Shown here: piece after piece, positions 48,613 to 57,854 of the stretch
Layout: each line of letters opens with the position of its first letter
Numbering within the stretch: position 1 is the first letter of the stretch
From: an uncultured Erythrobacter sp.
Lineage (GTDB): Bacteria > Pseudomonadota > Alphaproteobacteria > Sphingomonadales > Sphingomonadaceae
Length of the DNA stretch: 64,000 nt
Reading direction: 5' to 3'
NCBI RefSeq assembly: GCF_947502395.1
Contig: NZ_CANMZM010000001.1
Span: forward strand, 434,001 to 498,000
Translations under genes and position numbers: made by a program
The notes under the pieces: model-generated
Databases searched by the model: none
The model's input: the letters and a program-made list of their open reading frames with translations, nothing else
What the model was told of the DNA's origin: nothing

Positions 48613-49281
48613 CTACCAACCACTCCTGTAGTCATGATTGGCATCGACCATTTCCTTGAGAGTGGTCGGACCACCCGAAGGTTCTGATGTGTGACGCCCC
48701 GGCTCCTGCGTGCCCGCTTTCGGCGTCTCACCCGCAGCCAAAGCATCAAGCACCGCGTCAAGGCGCTCAGGCGTCAAATCTTCGTAATTGTCATCGTTGA
48801 TCTGGACCATGGGAGCAGTAGCGCAATTGCCCATGCACTCAACCTCGGTCAGGGTCCAAAGGCCATCTTCGGAGACATGGCCCATCTTCATACCGCGCTT
48901 TTTACACCCGCTAATAATGTCGTCAGAACCGCGCAGCATACACGGCGTCGTGCCGCAGACTTGCACGTGATATTTCCCGACCGGCTTCATATTGTACATG
49001 AAGTAGAAGGTCGCGACCTCGAGCACGCGGATCACCGGCACGTCGATATATTTCGCGACATATTCGATGACAGGCAGCGGGAGCCAGCCTTGCGTATCGG
49101 TCTCTTCGCCAACCTGGCGTTGAGCCAGATCAAGCAGCGGCATAGTCGCCGACTTCGCCCGACCTTCCGGGTATTTCGCGATGTGGTAATCGGCCTTTTT
49201 CTTATTCTCTTTCGACCACTCAAAAGAGCCCCAACGCGCGCGCAGTTCAGGGGTATCGGGTGCGGGTGTACGGTCAGCCAT
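48613..49281 (-). CDS. nuoE: NADH-quinone oxidoreductase subunit E
   Basis: 222-residue thioredoxin-like subunit with [2Fe-2S] cluster N1a. The cysteines are in GTTPCMLRGSDDI and ECMGNCATAPMVQIND. The frame is open to 49407, but ATG 49281 begins the usual N-terminus ([17 protein letters not shown]). Compared with shorter NuoE proteins it has a C-terminal extension (KAGTQEPGRHTSEPSGGPTT, then LKEM), as is usual in sphingomonads. It overlaps the upstream 68-codon gene by eight bases. Confidence 0.95.
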   Translation of the reverse strand: MADRTPAPDTPELRARWGSFEWSKENKKKADYHIAKYPEGRAKSATMPLLDLAQRQVGEETDTQGWLPLPVIEYVAKYIDVPVIRVLEVATFYFMYNMKPVGKYHVQVCGTTPCMLRGSDDIISGCKKRGMKMGHVSEDGLWTLTEVECMGNCATAPMVQINDDNYEDLTPERLDAVLDALAAGETPKAGTQEPGRHTSEPSGGPTTLKEMVDANHDYRSGW

Positions 49282-49480
49282 TAGATTTTTCCTGAACCTT
49301 AGGACCTTCTTCGCGCAGGAGGGGCGCCGCAACGGCACCAAATCCAGCAGCCGCCGCGACAAGCAAGTGTTCCGGCACTCCAAAACTGAAATTGAAGAAA
49401 TAATCACCCAGAGTTAGCGTCGTGAAGGTCATCGAACCAACCGATAGAAACTCACCAATCTTTGATCCTGCCGCCTTCAC
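49274..49480 (-). CDS. Small protein between nuoD and nuoE
   Basis: 68 residues. It starts at GTG 49480, which overlaps the nuoD stop as GTGA, and ends inside the nuoE start. One hydrophobic helix is seen at about 37-55 ([19 protein letters not shown]), with an amphipathic part before it and a charged end ([13 protein letters not shown]). The family is unknown. Position and coupling suggest production in step with NuoD and NuoE. Confidence 0.72.
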   Translation of the reverse strand: MKAAGSKIGEFLSVGSMTFTTLTLGDYFFNFSFGVPEHLLVAAAAGFGAVAAPLLREEGPKVQEKSNG

Positions 49481-50688
49481 CGATCACACTCCCCAAACAC
49501 AACATCAATCGCGCCAAGGATGGCGGTCGCATCGGCCAGCATGTGGCCTTTGGTCATCATCTCCATGGCTTGAAGGTGGCTAAATGCGGTCGGGCGAATT
49601 TTGCAGCGGTAGGGTTTGTTGGTCCCGTCGCTGACGAGGTAGACGCCGAATTCGCCCTTAGGGCTTTCGGTTGCGACGTAGACTTCGCCCGCTGGCACGT
49701 GGAAGCCTTCGGTGTAGAGCTTGAAGTGATGGATCAAGCTTTCCATCGACTGCTTCATCTCGCCGCGCTTGGGCGGGGAGACTTTGCCATCTGTGCTCGC
49801 AATCGGGCCTTGCGGCATATCGCGGATACATTGCTTGATGATCTTGGCGCTCTCACGCACTTCGGCGACCCGCACCATAAAGCGGTCGTAGCAGTCCGAA
49901 TTGGTGCCAACCGGAATGTCGAACTCCATCCGGTCATAGACATCGTAAGGCTGCGATTTCCTAAGGTCCCACGGAATGCCAGCGGCCCGGATCATTGGCC
50001 CTGAGAAGCCCCAAGCAATCGCATCATCGCGGCCCACAATGGCGATATCGACATTGCGCTGCTTAAAGATGCGGTTGTCCATCACGAGGCTCATCGCGTC
50101 GTCGAACAGTTGGAAGAAACGGTTGTCGAGCCAATCGCCGATATCAACGAGCAGCTTCTCAGGCACATCTTGGTGCACACCGCCGGGACGGAACCATGCA
50201 GAGTGCATGCGCGCGCCCGACGCCCGTTCAAAGAAGTTCAGGCAGTCTTCACGCAGCTCAAACACCCAGAGGTTGGGCGTCATCGCACCCACGTCCATCA
50301 CGTGAGCGCCGATGTTGAGCATGTGGTTGCAGATGCGGGTAAGCTCAGCAAACAGCACACGCAGATACTGCGCCCGCTCTGGAACCTCGATGTTCAGCAG
50401 CTTCTCAATCGCAAGCACGTATGAGTGCTCCTGACACAGCGGCGAACAGTAATCGAGGCGGTCAAAGTATGGCAGCGCTTGCAGATAAGTCTTCTGCTCA
50501 ATCAGCTTCTCAGTGCCGCGGTGAAGCAGGCCCACATGCGGGTCCACCCGCTCAACCACTTCGCCATCAAGCTCCATCACCATGCGAAGCACGCCGTGCG
50601 CTGCGGGGTGTTGAGGCCCGAAGTTCAGAGTATAATTCTGGATGACATCGCCGTCATTGGTGGGCGATTCTTCGATTTGGACGCTCAT
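49477..50688 (-). CDS. nuoD: NADH-quinone oxidoreductase subunit D
   Basis: 403-residue 49-kDa-type subunit lining the quinone site with NuoB. The motifs are [47 protein letters not shown] and ARAPSF-type [15 protein letters not shown] near the end. It is not fused to NuoC. ATG 50688 overlaps the nuoC stop by four bases (ATGA). Confidence 0.97.
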   Translation of the reverse strand: MSVQIEESPTNDGDVIQNYTLNFGPQHPAAHGVLRMVMELDGEVVERVDPHVGLLHRGTEKLIEQKTYLQALPYFDRLDYCSPLCQEHSYVLAIEKLLNIEVPERAQYLRVLFAELTRICNHMLNIGAHVMDVGAMTPNLWVFELREDCLNFFERASGARMHSAWFRPGGVHQDVPEKLLVDIGDWLDNRFFQLFDDAMSLVMDNRIFKQRNVDIAIVGRDDAIAWGFSGPMIRAAGIPWDLRKSQPYDVYDRMEFDIPVGTNSDCYDRFMVRVAEVRESAKIIKQCIRDMPQGPIASTDGKVSPPKRGEMKQSMESLIHHFKLYTEGFHVPAGEVYVATESPKGEFGVYLVSDGTNKPYRCKIRPTAFSHLQAMEMMTKGHMLADATAILGAIDVVFGECDR

Positions 50689-51389
50689 TTGTCATCCTCC
50701 TCTTCGTCGATCTCAAAGACGACACCATCCTTGGGTGCCTCGTCCTTCGCTTCTTCCCCAGCAGGAGCAGGCTCCTCAGCTTTTTCGTCTCCGGGAAGAA
50801 CATATTCGCCGCCCTCCCATGGGGAGAGGAAGTCAAAGGTCCGCATATCCTGCGGCAGTTCAACCGGCTCAGAAACAACGCGTTTTTCCTCTTCGGAATA
50901 GCGCAGCTCAGTGTAGCCCGTCATCGGGAAGTCTTTGCGGAACGGATGCCCCTCAAAGCCATAATCTGTGAGAATGCGGCGAAGGTCTTGGTTGCCCTCA
51001 AATACGACGCCGTAAAGGTCGAACACCTCACGCTCGAGCCAACCCGCGTTGGGCCAAAGCGTTGTGACCGTGGGCACAGGCGTATCCGCATCGATCGAGC
51101 ACTTGACCATAACCCGGTGGTTCTTGGTGAGCGAGAGGAGCATATAGACAACCTCAAACCGCTCAGCACGATCCGGATAATCAGCGCCCGCGATTTCCAT
51201 CAGCTGCTGATAATCGTGATCGTCTTTGAGCGAACGAAGGACGGTCGCAATTTCTTCGCGCTTTGCCGTGAGGATGATCTCACCATGCTGCTCAGTGCTG
51301 CCTTCAAGCCAAACACTCAAAGAGCCGGCAAGCGCATCAATCACGCCCTCGTTAGAGGCGTATTTTGGAGCGGAGTGAACAACAGTCAC
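50685..51389 (-). CDS. nuoC: NADH-quinone oxidoreductase subunit C with acidic tail
   Basis: 234-residue 30-kDa-type subunit. The signature [18 protein letters not shown] and the conserved [18 protein letters not shown] stretch ([19 protein letters not shown], in part), then [20 protein letters not shown], place it firmly. The last 35 residues or so ([17 protein letters not shown] to DEEEDDK) are strongly acidic and low in complexity, an extension not needed for the fold. It starts 11 bases after nuoB. Confidence 0.96.
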   Translation of the reverse strand: MTVVHSAPKYASNEGVIDALAGSLSVWLEGSTEQHGEIILTAKREEIATVLRSLKDDHDYQQLMEIAGADYPDRAERFEVVYMLLSLTKNHRVMVKCSIDADTPVPTVTTLWPNAGWLEREVFDLYGVVFEGNQDLRRILTDYGFEGHPFRKDFPMTGYTELRYSEEEKRVVSEPVELPQDMRTFDFLSPWEGGEYVLPGDEKAEEPAPAGEEAKDEAPKDGVVFEIDEEEDDK

Positions 51390-51400
51390 AGGTCTATCTC

Positions 51401-51976
51401 CTAACGCTCAATCGTGCCGACACGGCGGATTTTCCGCTGCAATTGCATCACGCCGTAAAGCAACGCCTCGGCTGTCGGAGGGCAACCCGGGACGTAAATA
51501 TCTACCGGTACAATCCGATCGCATCCGCGCACGACGGAATAGGAATAGTGGTAATAGCCGCCGCCATTCGCGCATGACCCCATGCTGATCACATATTTTG
51601 GATCAGACATCTGGTCGTAAACCTTGCGCAGAGCCGGCGCCATTTTGTTGCACAGCGTGCCCGCCACAATCATCACGTCTGATTGACGCGGCGAAGCACG
51701 CGGCGCGGCACCGAACCGCTCCATATCATAACGCGGCATGTTGACGTGGATCATCTCCACCGCACAGCATGCTAGACCAAAGGTCATCCACCAAAGCGAA
51801 CCCGTGCGCGCCCATTGGAACAGATCCTCCGTCGAAGTGATGAGGAAGCCTTTGTCATTCACTTCGGATTGAAGCGCGCGGAAGTAATCTTGATCAGGCG
51901 CGCGCACTTCGCCGCCCTTGGCGGTTTCCAAAGCGCTTACGTCGGAGAGATTTGCAGGAGGGGTGATTGTGTTCAT
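51401..51976 (-). CDS. nuoB: NADH-quinone oxidoreductase subunit B
   Basis: 191-residue subunit that holds [4Fe-4S] cluster N2, the last carrier before quinone. The cysteine motifs are [32 protein letters not shown] and [15 protein letters not shown]. The frame runs open to 52033, but ATG 51976 ([14 protein letters not shown]) is the likely start, 10 bases after the nuoA stop. Confidence 0.96.
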   Translation of the reverse strand: MNTITPPANLSDVSALETAKGGEVRAPDQDYFRALQSEVNDKGFLITSTEDLFQWARTGSLWWMTFGLACCAVEMIHVNMPRYDMERFGAAPRASPRQSDVMIVAGTLCNKMAPALRKVYDQMSDPKYVISMGSCANGGGYYHYSYSVVRGCDRIVPVDIYVPGCPPTAEALLYGVMQLQRKIRRVGTIER

Positions 51977-51986
51977 TGCCAATTCC

Positions 51987-52385
51987 TCATTGCCAATCCA
52001 GGGCACCCTTCTTCCACTCATAAGCAAGGCCAATGGCGAGGATGGTAAGGAAGGTCATCATACCGATCCAACCGTCCCAGCCCGTCTCTCCGAGGCTTAC
52101 AGCCCAGGGGAAGAGAAACGCCGCCTCAAGGTCGAAGATGATGAAGCTGATCGCGACTAGATAAAACTGAACGTCAAACTGGCTGCGCGAATCTTCAAAG
52201 GCGGGGAATCCGCATTCATATTCAGAGAGTTTCTCAGCATCCGGATTGTGCGCTCCGGTCAGGCGTGAGACACCCATCGGCAGGAAAACAAACAGGACCG
52301 AAAGTCCGAGAGCTATGCCGATAAAGAGAAGTATCGGAAGATACTGACTTAGGTCGACGGATTGGCCGATCATCACTCTGTCCAT
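51987..52385 (-). CDS. nuoA: NADH-quinone oxidoreductase subunit A
   Basis: 132-residue membrane subunit with three TM helices (about 13-35, 70-90, 98-118). The family signature is [40 protein letters not shown], seen as YECGFPAF and [12 protein letters not shown] second in-frame ATG at 52373 could be the start. It is the first gene of the operon, so the nuo promoter should lie just upstream (52386-52574). Confidence 0.95.
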   Translation of the reverse strand: MDRVMIGQSVDLSQYLPILLFIGIALGLSVLFVFLPMGVSRLTGAHNPDAEKLSEYECGFPAFEDSRSQFDVQFYLVAISFIIFDLEAAFLFPWAVSLGETGWDGWIGMMTFLTILAIGLAYEWKKGALDWQ

Positions 52386-52469
52386 GTGTTTCTATCCCAG
52401 TGGGCAAGCCCCTAGGCCGGTCGCGCGCACCGCGCAAGAGGCACAAACGCTTAAAGCAGCGCATATGTG

Positions 52470-52484
52470 TTGCGCTCTGCGCAA
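52470..52484. promoter_or_regulatory. Short palindrome in nuoA/GST divergent region
   Basis: TTGCGC-TCT-GCGCAA is a perfect 6-bp inverted repeat in the 189-bp gap between the divergent starts of nuoA and the GST-like gene. The gap must hold the nuo operon promoter. I could not assign a convincing -35/-10 pair, so the palindrome is only a possible operator. Confidence 0.3.
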
Positions 52485-52574
52485 TTGGCATTGACCCGAT
52501 CATCGAAAGTGCGATCTTAAGCGCCTTTCATCAATTGCTGTAACCGTCAGCTCATCTCGTGAGAACAGGGACAT

Positions 52575-53348
52575 ATGACCCAAATTAAACTCTATGGATA
52601 TTGCACCAGTCCCTACGTACGAAAGGTCGGTGCCTTCCTCATGTACAAGGGGCTCGACTTTGAATTTGTCGGCATCAGCCCGCTCGAAGCCGCGCAAAGA
52701 CTGGCCAAATTTGGCGGCACCCAGGTCCCTGTTCTAGAGATTGACGAAGAGTGGAAACGCGACTCCACTCCGATCGGTCTCTGGTTGGATGAACTCTATC
52801 CGGAAAAACGACTTGTTCCAGAGGATGAAGCGGGCCGCAACGCGGTGCTGGAGCTCGATCGCTGGGTAAGCGATCGCTTTATGCCTTCGATCTTCCGCGG
52901 CGCTCTCGATGCGGAGCTAAATCTCGACTTTCGCCGCGTTGCATGGAGGCTCGCTGCTTTGGTCTCAAGCCATTCGCCAATGCCGGAAGAAATCCGTCAC
53001 AACTGGCCCAACGTTCTAAAGACCGCCGAGTTCATCCAATCGATGAGACCGCAAATGAACATGGAAGCTGATGCGATGACAAATCGCATGCAGCTTGCGG
53101 GTGAATTGGTCGAGCGGATTGGTAGCGGACCATTTCTTGGTGGGCGGGACGAACCCGGTATCGCCGACCTGTCCATCTTTCCGCAAGTTGTCTTTGGAGT
53201 AATGGGAGGACTTGAGGAGAAACTAAGCGCTGCTGCATTGCCTCCTGTCAAGGCGTGGCTGGAGAGAGTGACAGAACATTTGCCACCCAATCCAACCCTC
53301 ATTCCTGATGCATTTGTTGTAACACCATTGAAGGAAGCACTCGCCTAG
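52575..53348 (+). CDS. Glutathione S-transferase family protein
   Basis: 257 residues. An N-terminal thioredoxin-like fold (about 2-80) has LYGYCTSPYVRKVGAFLMYK, with the Ser/Cys position used by GSTs, and the cis-Pro region GGTQVPVLEIDEE. The Glu/Ser glutathione-binding position is seen in RDSTPIGLWLDELYP. An all-helical C-terminal domain (about 95-250) follows. The class and substrate cannot be assigned; the length is slightly over the usual. It is divergent from nuoA and convergent with the aldehyde dehydrogenase. Confidence 0.85.
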   Translation: MTQIKLYGYCTSPYVRKVGAFLMYKGLDFEFVGISPLEAAQRLAKFGGTQVPVLEIDEEWKRDSTPIGLWLDELYPEKRLVPEDEAGRNAVLELDRWVSDRFMPSIFRGALDAELNLDFRRVAWRLAALVSSHSPMPEEIRHNWPNVLKTAEFIQSMRPQMNMEADAMTNRMQLAGELVERIGSGPFLGGRDEPGIADLSIFPQVVFGVMGGLEEKLSAAALPPVKAWLERVTEHLPPNPTLIPDAFVVTPLKEALA

Positions 53349-53369
53349 GCTGGCAGCGCTGTCCCCGGC

Positions 53370-54800
53370 TTACTTCATCATACCGGCAATCGCCTTGCGA
53401 GTTGTCTTACCATAGGGTGGCTTGAACCCGCCAAGCTTGGCGATGTCGATCTTGGGTTGATGATAGACTGATCGTGCGTGGCTGAACTCTTTAAAGCCCT
53501 CTATCGCATGATAGCTACCCATCCCCGATGGACCGACACCACCAAAGGGCAAGTCCTCGATCGAGATATGGAAGATCACGTCGTTAGTCGTCACGCCACC
53601 TGATATTGTTCGAGTGAGCACGCGCTCTTGCTCAGACTTGTCATCGCCGAAATAATAAAGGCCAAGCGGGCGATCATTTTCGTTTACGTAGTCAACCGCC
53701 TCATCGACAGCACGGTATGTCTTAACCGGCAAGACCGGACCGAAGATCTCCTCCTGCATTGCGGTCATCTCTTCGTTGACATTCTTGAGGATCGTCAACG
53801 GCATTTTGCGCTGGTTGGCATTGCCAAAGTCTTCTCCCGCAGGATTAACCTCGATCACCTCGGCACCCTTATCGCGGGCATCTTCAACCAAGCCTTGCAA
53901 GCGCTCAAAATGTCGATCCGAAACGATCGACGCGTAGTCATCATTCTTGAGCACCGTCGGGTACATATTAGTCGCACCCTGGACGACACCCTGAACGGCA
54001 TCATCCTGTTTATCCTCAGGCACATACATATAGTCGGGCGCCAAGCAGATTTGTCCGGCGTTCATCATCTTGCCGAGTGCAATACGCTCTCCCGCCTTGG
54101 CAAAGTCTGCGCTTTTCCCCATGATGACAGGCGATTTTCCGCCAAGCTCTAAGGTCACCGGCACAAGATGCTTTGAGGCTGCTTCCATAACGCGGCGACC
54201 GGTTGCGGTAGAGCCAGTGAAAACCAAATGGTCGAAAGGAAGCGAAGAGAAAGCCGCAGCAACCTCTGGTCCACCAGTCACAACGGCAAGCTCGTCCGGA
54301 GTAAAATACTCCTCTACCAGTTCAGCCATCAATAGGCTGGTACGCTCAGTAAACTCGCTCGGCTTAATCATCGCACGATTGCCCGCGGCGAAGATTTGCA
54401 TAAGTGGCCCAAATGCGAGTTGAACCGGAAAGTTCCAAGGCGAGAGGATACCAATCACGCCCTTTGGTTCATAGCGTAGCTCTGCTTTTGCACCCAACAG
54501 ACCGAGAGGAAATTGCGGCGAGCGTTTCTCAGCTTTGGCCCATTTGTCCATGTGTTTGAGAGCGTGTTTTCCGGCACCAACCGTTGCGGCGATGTCGGTT
54601 ATCATGGACTGGTCCATCGAACGGCTGCCAAAGTCGGCCGCCATGGCTTTGCAAAGGTTCTCACCGTGATCCTTTAGCAGTGCGATCGCCCGCTTGATCC
54701 GGTCCTTGCGCATAGCCATCGTTTCGGGACGTGATGCTGTGAAAGCCTCGCGCTGCAGTTTCAGCAGCGATTCTTGTTTTTCTCGCAGGTCGTCGGCCAT
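53370..54800 (-). CDS. calB: Coniferyl-aldehyde-dehydrogenase-type enzyme
   Basis: 476-residue NAD(P)-dependent aldehyde dehydrogenase of the short class III-like group (MADDLREKQESLLKLQREAF at the N-terminus). Catalytic residues are Asn123 in LSPWNFPVQL, Glu218 in VTLELGGKSPV and Cys252 in NAGQICLAPDY. The C-terminal anchor (PYGKTTRKAIAGMMK) is like CalB and related fatty-aldehyde enzymes. The frame is open to 54821, but ATG 54800 has GAGAGGG upstream. The substrate is unproven; long-chain aldehydes are an alternative to coniferyl aldehyde. Confidence 0.82.
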   Translation of the reverse strand: MADDLREKQESLLKLQREAFTASRPETMAMRKDRIKRAIALLKDHGENLCKAMAADFGSRSMDQSMITDIAATVGAGKHALKHMDKWAKAEKRSPQFPLGLLGAKAELRYEPKGVIGILSPWNFPVQLAFGPLMQIFAAGNRAMIKPSEFTERTSLLMAELVEEYFTPDELAVVTGGPEVAAAFSSLPFDHLVFTGSTATGRRVMEAASKHLVPVTLELGGKSPVIMGKSADFAKAGERIALGKMMNAGQICLAPDYMYVPEDKQDDAVQGVVQGATNMYPTVLKNDDYASIVSDRHFERLQGLVEDARDKGAEVIEVNPAGEDFGNANQRKMPLTILKNVNEEMTAMQEEIFGPVLPVKTYRAVDEAVDYVNENDRPLGLYYFGDDKSEQERVLTRTISGGVTTNDVIFHISIEDLPFGGVGPSGMGSYHAIEGFKEFSHARSVYHQPKIDIAKLGGFKPPYGKTTRKAIAGMMK

Positions 54801-54968
54801 TGCCACCCTCTCTTTTATCACGTTTTGATTTGAGACCCACCTTGCGCGAACTCAGCCAAGCGCGCAAGGCAATTGCGAAAATGTAGCGTGCTCCCACATT
54901 GCCTTTCGGCCAAGCGATTACTAACTGCACAAGCAATCCATTGACCTCTCCCCAAAGGACCAAAAGCC

Positions 54969-56165
54969 ATGACCCAGTTTGCTGCTTCTGACCCAATTGT
55001 CATTCTATCCTACGCCCGTACCCCGATGGGCGGAATGCAAGGCGCACTATCCGATGTATCGGCAACCGAACTTGGTGCAACCGCCGTGAAAGCTGCTGTC
55101 GAGCGTTCCGGTGTTGCCGGTGAACAGTTTGACCGCGCCTATATGGGCTGCGTCCTCCCCGCCGGTTTGGGCCAGGCCCCTGCCCGCCAGGCCGCGCTGA
55201 AAGCGGGCCTGCCTAAGTCTGTCCAGGCCACGACCGTCAACAAGGTGTGCGGAAGCGGCATGCAGACCGTCATTATGGGCGCAGAAGCACTGGCGAGCGG
55301 TACCATTGATTACGTAATTGCGGGCGGAATGGAGAGCATGACCAACGCGCCCTACCTCCTCAAAAAGCACCGTTCGGGCGCGCGGATCGGTCATGACACG
55401 ACTTACGATCACATGTTCCTGGATGGGCTCGAAGACGCATATGAAGAAGGCCGCGCGATGGGCACTTTTGCTCAAGACACAGCCAATGAATACCAGCTCA
55501 CCCGCGAAGAACAGGACGCTTACTCGATTGAATCGCTCTCCCGCGCCAATGCTGCGATCGAAGGTGGAGCGTTCGCTGATGAAGTGGTTCCGGTAACTTT
55601 CAAAACCCGTAAGGGCGAGGTGACTGTCGACACTGATGAGCAACCCGGCAAAGGGCGCCCCGACAAGATTCCGGCTCTGCGCCCTGCCTTTGCCAAGGAC
55701 GGCACCATCACAGCGGCCACTTCAAGCTCAATCTCAGACGGTGCCGCTGCTGTTGTTCTGACCCGCGAAAGCGTTGCGAAGGAAAACGGTCAAGAACCCG
55801 TTGCCAAGATCATTTCTATGGCTGCCCATGCGCGTGAGCCTAAGGACTTCACGGTTGCACCAGTGGGCGCAATCGAGAAGGTTCTCAAGAACGCTGGTTG
55901 GTCAATCGACGACGTTGACCTTTGGGAAGTAAACGAAGCGTTCGCTTGTGTGGCCATGTTCGCCATGCGCGACATCGGCATCGATCACGCAAAGATCAAC
56001 GTGAACGGCGGCGCGACGGCACTTGGTCACCCAATCGGCGCATCGGGCACCCGGATCGTCGTGACCCTGCTCAACGCTCTCAAGTCGCAGGGGAAAAAGC
56101 GCGGAGTCGCCAGTCTGTGCATTGGGGGTGGCGAGGCAACAGCTGTGGCCGTAGAATTGGTTTAA
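54969..56165 (+). CDS. Acetyl-CoA C-acetyltransferase (thiolase)
   Basis: 398-residue biosynthetic-type thiolase that joins two acetyl-CoA to acetoacetyl-CoA, or runs in reverse. Catalytic residues are in place: Cys94 in VNKVCGSGMQ, His354 in ALGHPIGASG and Cys384 in SLCIGGGEA. It is of the PhaA/AtoB/PhbA type, but no phaB or phaC is in the window, so the pathway (polyhydroxybutyrate, ketone bodies, beta-oxidation or mevalonate) is open. A hairpin follows the stop. Confidence 0.93.
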   Translation: MTQFAASDPIVILSYARTPMGGMQGALSDVSATELGATAVKAAVERSGVAGEQFDRAYMGCVLPAGLGQAPARQAALKAGLPKSVQATTVNKVCGSGMQTVIMGAEALASGTIDYVIAGGMESMTNAPYLLKKHRSGARIGHDTTYDHMFLDGLEDAYEEGRAMGTFAQDTANEYQLTREEQDAYSIESLSRANAAIEGGAFADEVVPVTFKTRKGEVTVDTDEQPGKGRPDKIPALRPAFAKDGTITAATSSSISDGAAAVVLTRESVAKENGQEPVAKIISMAAHAREPKDFTVAPVGAIEKVLKNAGWSIDDVDLWEVNEAFACVAMFAMRDIGIDHAKINVNGGATALGHPIGASGTRIVVTLLNALKSQGKKRGVASLCIGGGEATAVAVELV

Positions 56166-56175
56166 GGGATACCCA

Positions 56176-56202
56176 GAGCCCTCTGCCTAAACCGGAGGGC
56201 TC
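56176..56202. terminator. Bidirectional hairpin between thiolase and SH3 genes
   Basis: GAGCCCTC (56176-56183) and GAGGGCTC (56195-56202) form a perfect 8-bp stem around an 11-base loop. It lies in the 41 bases between two convergent stop codons, so it could end both transcripts. No strong T-run is present on either side. Confidence 0.65.
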
Positions 56203-56206
56203 AATC

Positions 56207-56692
56207 CTACATTTCGCCGCTACCCCAAACCCTTTCGGCCAGCACCCATCCGGTGCGGCCGCCGACATCAATCTCGCAATAGTTCTGACGACAACCTAGC
56301 AAATCACCCACCACTCCCGGTTCAGCTTTCCAACGTACCAGCGAGCTTGCGGCCGGCTCCGCGCGCAATTCGGCCAAACCGTCGCCAATGATCAATGCGC
56401 CGAGATTTGGGCTCAGTTGGCTTGATGCGATCCATCCTTGTGTGCCTTCGGGATCCTGCACCAAACGCCATCCCTCACGCAAGCGCACTACCCTCACCGG
56501 CAAGCCTTTGCGCTTGTAAACCCAATCGATCGGGTAATCCTGGCTTGGCCCTTTACGCATATTGACCTGATCGAAGCGCAGAGTAGCCCAATAAGGCACC
56601 TCTCGATCCTGAGCCTGAATTGCCTCAGGCCATGAAACAACCGAGAACCCAATCGTAAAGGCAAAGATGGCAAGAAATCGCAGCGCTTTCAT
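56207..56692 (-). CDS. Exported bacterial SH3-domain protein
   Basis: 161 residues. ATG 56692 begins a signal peptide (MKALRFLAIFAFTIGFSVVS, cut near IQAQD). Upstream codons to 56764 are not needed. Two SH3b-like repeats follow: VNMRKGPSQDYPIDWVYKRK with GWRLVQDPEGTQGWI, and LRAEPAASSLVRW with CEIDVGGRTGWVL. Proteins of this type sit in the periplasm and are thought to bind peptidoglycan or partners. No catalytic domain is attached. Confidence 0.85.
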   Translation of the reverse strand: MKALRFLAIFAFTIGFSVVSWPEAIQAQDREVPYWATLRFDQVNMRKGPSQDYPIDWVYKRKGLPVRVVRLREGWRLVQDPEGTQGWIASSQLSPNLGALIIGDGLAELRAEPAASSLVRWKAEPGVVGDLLGCRQNYCEIDVGGRTGWVLAERVWGSGEM

Positions 56693-56820
56693 ACTGCCGT
56701 GATAACCAAGCTCAGCGGCAAATTTCAAGCCGTAGTCCTTCAGGGCGTTTGTCCTGTGTGCCAATCCGGGATGAGCCCGCTTGACGCTTTGGTCCCAAAG
56801 CCATTAGCGCTAGGCGAACA

Positions 56821-57840
56821 ATGTCTCAAAACCACAATCCACCGCATTTTGCCTCTGGTACACCCAAGGTCGTTGTTACTCGCCACTTGGCCCCCACCGT
56901 GGAGGCACGCATGGGCGAGCTTTATGACGTGTCGCTCAACACTTCGGATGAGCCGATGACACGCAAAGAACTCATCTCAGCAATGGCCATTTGCGATGTG
57001 CTGGTCCCAACGGTGACCGATACCATTGATGCCAAGATGATCGACGGGGCGGGAGACCACCTTCGCCTGATCGCAAATTTTGGAGCGGGCACAGAGCATA
57101 TCGACCTCGAAGCCGCAGCTGCGCGCAAGATTATGGTCACCAACACGCCGGGCGTCTTCACCGATGATACGGCCGATTTGGCGATGGCAGGGATCATCGG
57201 AGTACCGCGTCGCATTCGGGAAGGAGTGGACCTTATCCGTACCGGTCGCTGGACTGGCTGGGCACCCACGGGGATGTTGGGCCGCAAGATCGGTGGCAAA
57301 GTTCTCGGCATTATTGGCATGGGGCGTATTGGACAGGCGGTGGCGCACCGGGCTCGCGCGTTTGGGATGGAGATTGCTTACACGGGCCGCAAGCCTTTGC
57401 CCGCGGCAATGGAGTCGATGCTAGGCGCGCGGTTTGTTGCAGATGTCGACGACTTGGTGGCTGAGGCCGATATCCTGACACTTCACTGCCCTCTGACCGA
57501 CGCCACGCGGGGGCTCATCGACGCCCGCCGTATCGCTTTGATGAAGCCGGGTTCGAGTATAGTGAACACGGCGCGCGGAGAGATCATCGATCAGGAGGCA
57601 CTGATTGAAGCGCTCCAGTCCGGGCATCTCGTCGGTGCTGGCCTTGATGTCTTTCCGGAAGAGCCCAAGGTCGATTCTCGGTTGATCAAACACCCCAATG
57701 TGATGACTCTCCCGCATATCGGCAGCGCCACGGTCGAAGGTCGGGAAGCTTCTGGCGAAAAGGTCATCGCCAACATTCGCTTCTGGGCTGATGGCCACAG
57801 GCCGCCAGATCAAGTGCTGACCGCACTGGTGGGCGGCTAG
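56821..57840 (+). CDS. D-isomer 2-hydroxyacid dehydrogenase
   Basis: 339 residues. It reduces 2-keto acids with NAD(P)H. It is close to glyoxylate/hydroxypyruvate reductases (GyaR-like). The nucleotide-binding loop is LGIIGMGRIGQAVAHRA (about 162-178). The catalytic trio is Arg252 (VNTARGEIID), Glu281 (FPEEPKV) and His299 (LPHIGSAT). The cofactor loop (YTGRKP) with Arg after the second beta strand suggests NADPH. It is followed by a 14-base gap to the convergent lipase-like gene. Confidence 0.9.
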   Translation: MSQNHNPPHFASGTPKVVVTRHLAPTVEARMGELYDVSLNTSDEPMTRKELISAMAICDVLVPTVTDTIDAKMIDGAGDHLRLIANFGAGTEHIDLEAAAARKIMVTNTPGVFTDDTADLAMAGIIGVPRRIREGVDLIRTGRWTGWAPTGMLGRKIGGKVLGIIGMGRIGQAVAHRARAFGMEIAYTGRKPLPAAMESMLGARFVADVDDLVAEADILTLHCPLTDATRGLIDARRIALMKPGSSIVNTARGEIIDQEALIEALQSGHLVGAGLDVFPEEPKVDSRLIKHPNVMTLPHIGSATVEGREASGEKVIANIRFWADGHRPPDQVLTALVGG

Positions 57841-57854
57841 TCGTCTTCCAACGC

